From: Acidobacteriota bacterium | GTDB lineage: Bacteria; Acidobacteriota; Blastocatellia; Pyrinomonadales; Pyrinomonadaceae | Direction of reading: 5' to 3' | Assembly (NCBI GenBank): GCA_013698055.1 | Contig: JACCVS010000701.1 | Location: 1-6,872, forward strand | DNA length: 6,872 bases | Shown here: positions 6,132 to 6,872 of the stretch, piece by piece | How the letters are laid out: every line of letters starts with the position of its first letter | Position numbering within the stretch: the first letter of the stretch is position 1 | Notes under the pieces: generated by a model | What the model was told of the DNA's origin: nothing | Database searches by the model: none | Seen by the model: the letters and a program-made list of their open reading frames with translations, nothing else | Made by a program: the position numbers and the translations under genes

Positions 6132-6196
6132 AGTTCAAAGTTCAAAGTTCAATGTTCAATGTTAGGCAGCGAATCTTGAACCTTGAACATTGAACT
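6132..6196. repeat. Heptamer tandem repeats in inverted arrangement, forming a long hairpin
   Basis: The left arm is a 7-base tandem repeat, AGTTCAA three times, TGTTCAA once and a partial TGTT (6132-6163). The right arm holds three heptamers of the opposite sense, TTGAACC, TTGAACA, TTGAACT (6176-6196), after a 12-base spacer. Positions 6145-6163 pair with 6179-6197 at 18 of 19 places. There is no T-run on the minus side, so it is not a standard terminator. It fills the gap between the decarboxylase stop and the permease start, ending four bases before the permease ATG. It could affect mRNA stability or permease translation. Confidence 0.75.
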
Positions 6197-6201
6197 TACT
6201 T

Positions 6202-6872
6202 TCACCAGACATCATGTGTAACTAAATCATCATAGGTGTCGCGGCGGCGAATCAAATCAACATGACCCTCTTCACGCACCATTACGGCAGCGGGCAATGG
6301 GCGACCGTTGTAATGAAACATCTGCGCGAGGGAGTAAGCGCCGCTGTTGAGAAGGGCAAGGACTTCGCCAGGCTGCACGTTCTCCGGTAAGGTGCGATAG
6401 TCCGGCAATCTTCCTTCGCGCTCGATGTCGAAATAGACGTCGCCCGAATCGCAGAGCGGCCCGGCGACTTTGTAATCCGTCTTGCAAATCTCGGCAGCGC
6501 GCGAAGCTGAGATCAGGTGGTAGTACCACTTGTAATTGTTCATCGAGAGCAGCAGGTTATAGCCAGCGTCGGTCAAAAGCCAGACATCATTTGTCTCAGG
6601 TCTGCGCTTGATGTTGCGAACGGTCGTCAAGACCAATCCGGCGTCGGCGATAATGCTGCGACCCGGTTCAAGCAGAATGGTGACGCGGTTGAGCAGGTGT
6701 TCGGCATTTGCTTCGCGTGCCGATTCGCGTGCGACCTTGAGCGCCGCCGCGAGCATATCTGCGGGTTCGAGTTCAGCGCCGAGCATATCGCGCTCATGCT
6801 CTGGCAATTGATCAGCCATCGAACGGTCGCGCAGGTAGTTGACGGGAATCCCGCCCCCTAGATTGATGTGTT
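6202..6872 (-). CDS. PLP-dependent decarboxylase, diaminopimelate/ornithine decarboxylase fold type III, C-terminal part
   Basis: The 222 visible residues are the C-terminal portion; the gene enters from the right edge, and the ATG at 6819 is internal because the frame stays open to the edge. Seen: HINLGGGIPVNY (visible 1-12), the glycine-rich PLP-phosphate loop; EPGRSI (68-73); the LTDAG strand; AGPLCDSGD (136-144), which holds the conserved cysteine contributed across the dimer; GAYS (177-180); HYNGRP (186-191), which binds the cofactor; and the terminal RRRDTYDDL typical of LysA-like enzymes. Family members decarboxylate diaminopimelate, ornithine, arginine or related compounds. The RPALY segment that binds substrate carboxylate in LysA is absent here, replaced by SMNNYKWYYH (109-118), so the substrate may not be meso-diaminopimelate. 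It precedes the permease gene by 74 bases on the same strand, which suggests a shared amino acid pathway. Confidence 0.85.
   Translation of the reverse strand, partial: HINLGGGIPVNYLRDRSMADQLPEHERDMLGAELEPADMLAAALKVARESAREANAEHLLNRVTILLEPGRSIIADAGLVLTTVRNIKRRPETNDVWLLTDAGYNLLLSMNNYKWYYHLISASRAAEICKTDYKVAGPLCDSGDVYFDIEREGRLPDYRTLPENVQPGEVLALLNSGAYSLAQMFHYNGRPLPAAVMVREEGHVDLIRRRDTYDDLVTHDVW

Noticed and set aside
6202..6819. The decarboxylase read as a complete 205-residue protein starting at ATG 6819.
   Set aside because: The frame stays open to the window edge and encodes the conserved HINLGGGIPVNY loop upstream of that ATG, so the gene is partial and the ATG internal.
6517..6861. A 114-codon plus-strand open frame at the right end.
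   Set aside because: It is antisense to the PLP decarboxylase with its conserved motifs.

Overview
The window looks like ordinary chromosomal DNA from a Gram-negative-type soil or aquatic bacterium of moderate G+C content. The mix of genes (a MurE with the meso-diaminopimelate motif, a NagX/HGSNAT-family acyltransferase, a lone PilZ protein) and the repeats built from AGTTCA heptamers would suit Acidobacteriota, perhaps Blastocatellia. That placement is an inference from general resemblance, with no marker gene behind it. I see no rRNA, tRNA, CRISPR array, transposase or phage gene.

Left part (1-1695): two divergent genes share a 148-bp intergenic region. On the minus strand is the N-terminal part of a SIS-domain aminosugar-phosphate isomerase/deaminase that runs off the left edge. 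On the plus strand is a complete multi-pass membrane acyltransferase of the NagX / heparan-alpha-glucosaminide N-acetyltransferase family. Together they suggest amino-sugar (GlcNAc/GlcN) use or recycling. A 237-bp gap follows; it holds a compact element of two inverted palindromic units (1716-1790), and then murE (1933-3438), which here stands outside a division/cell-wall cluster. MurE adds meso-diaminopimelate to the peptidoglycan precursor. A strong hairpin at 3461-3487 separates it from the convergent gene that follows.

Right part (3511-6872): every gene is on the minus strand. In transcription order these are a PLP-dependent decarboxylase of the diaminopimelate/ornithine decarboxylase fold (its N-terminal part lies beyond the right edge), an APC-superfamily amino acid permease, a single-domain PilZ c-di-GMP receptor, and a small four-helix membrane protein with a polyproline tail. 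Decarboxylase and permease are 74 bp apart, and that gap is almost filled by a heptamer-repeat hairpin (6132-6196). The pair suggests uptake or exchange of an amino acid together with its decarboxylation. Between the PilZ and four-helix genes is a short stretch that reads like the C-terminal tail of a lost zinc-type/quinone oxidoreductase.

I find no obvious new defence or mobile system. The points most worth a second look are the two related repeat elements, the decarboxylase that lacks the usual substrate-binding arginine motif beside a permease, the amino-sugar gene pair, and the possible gene remnant.
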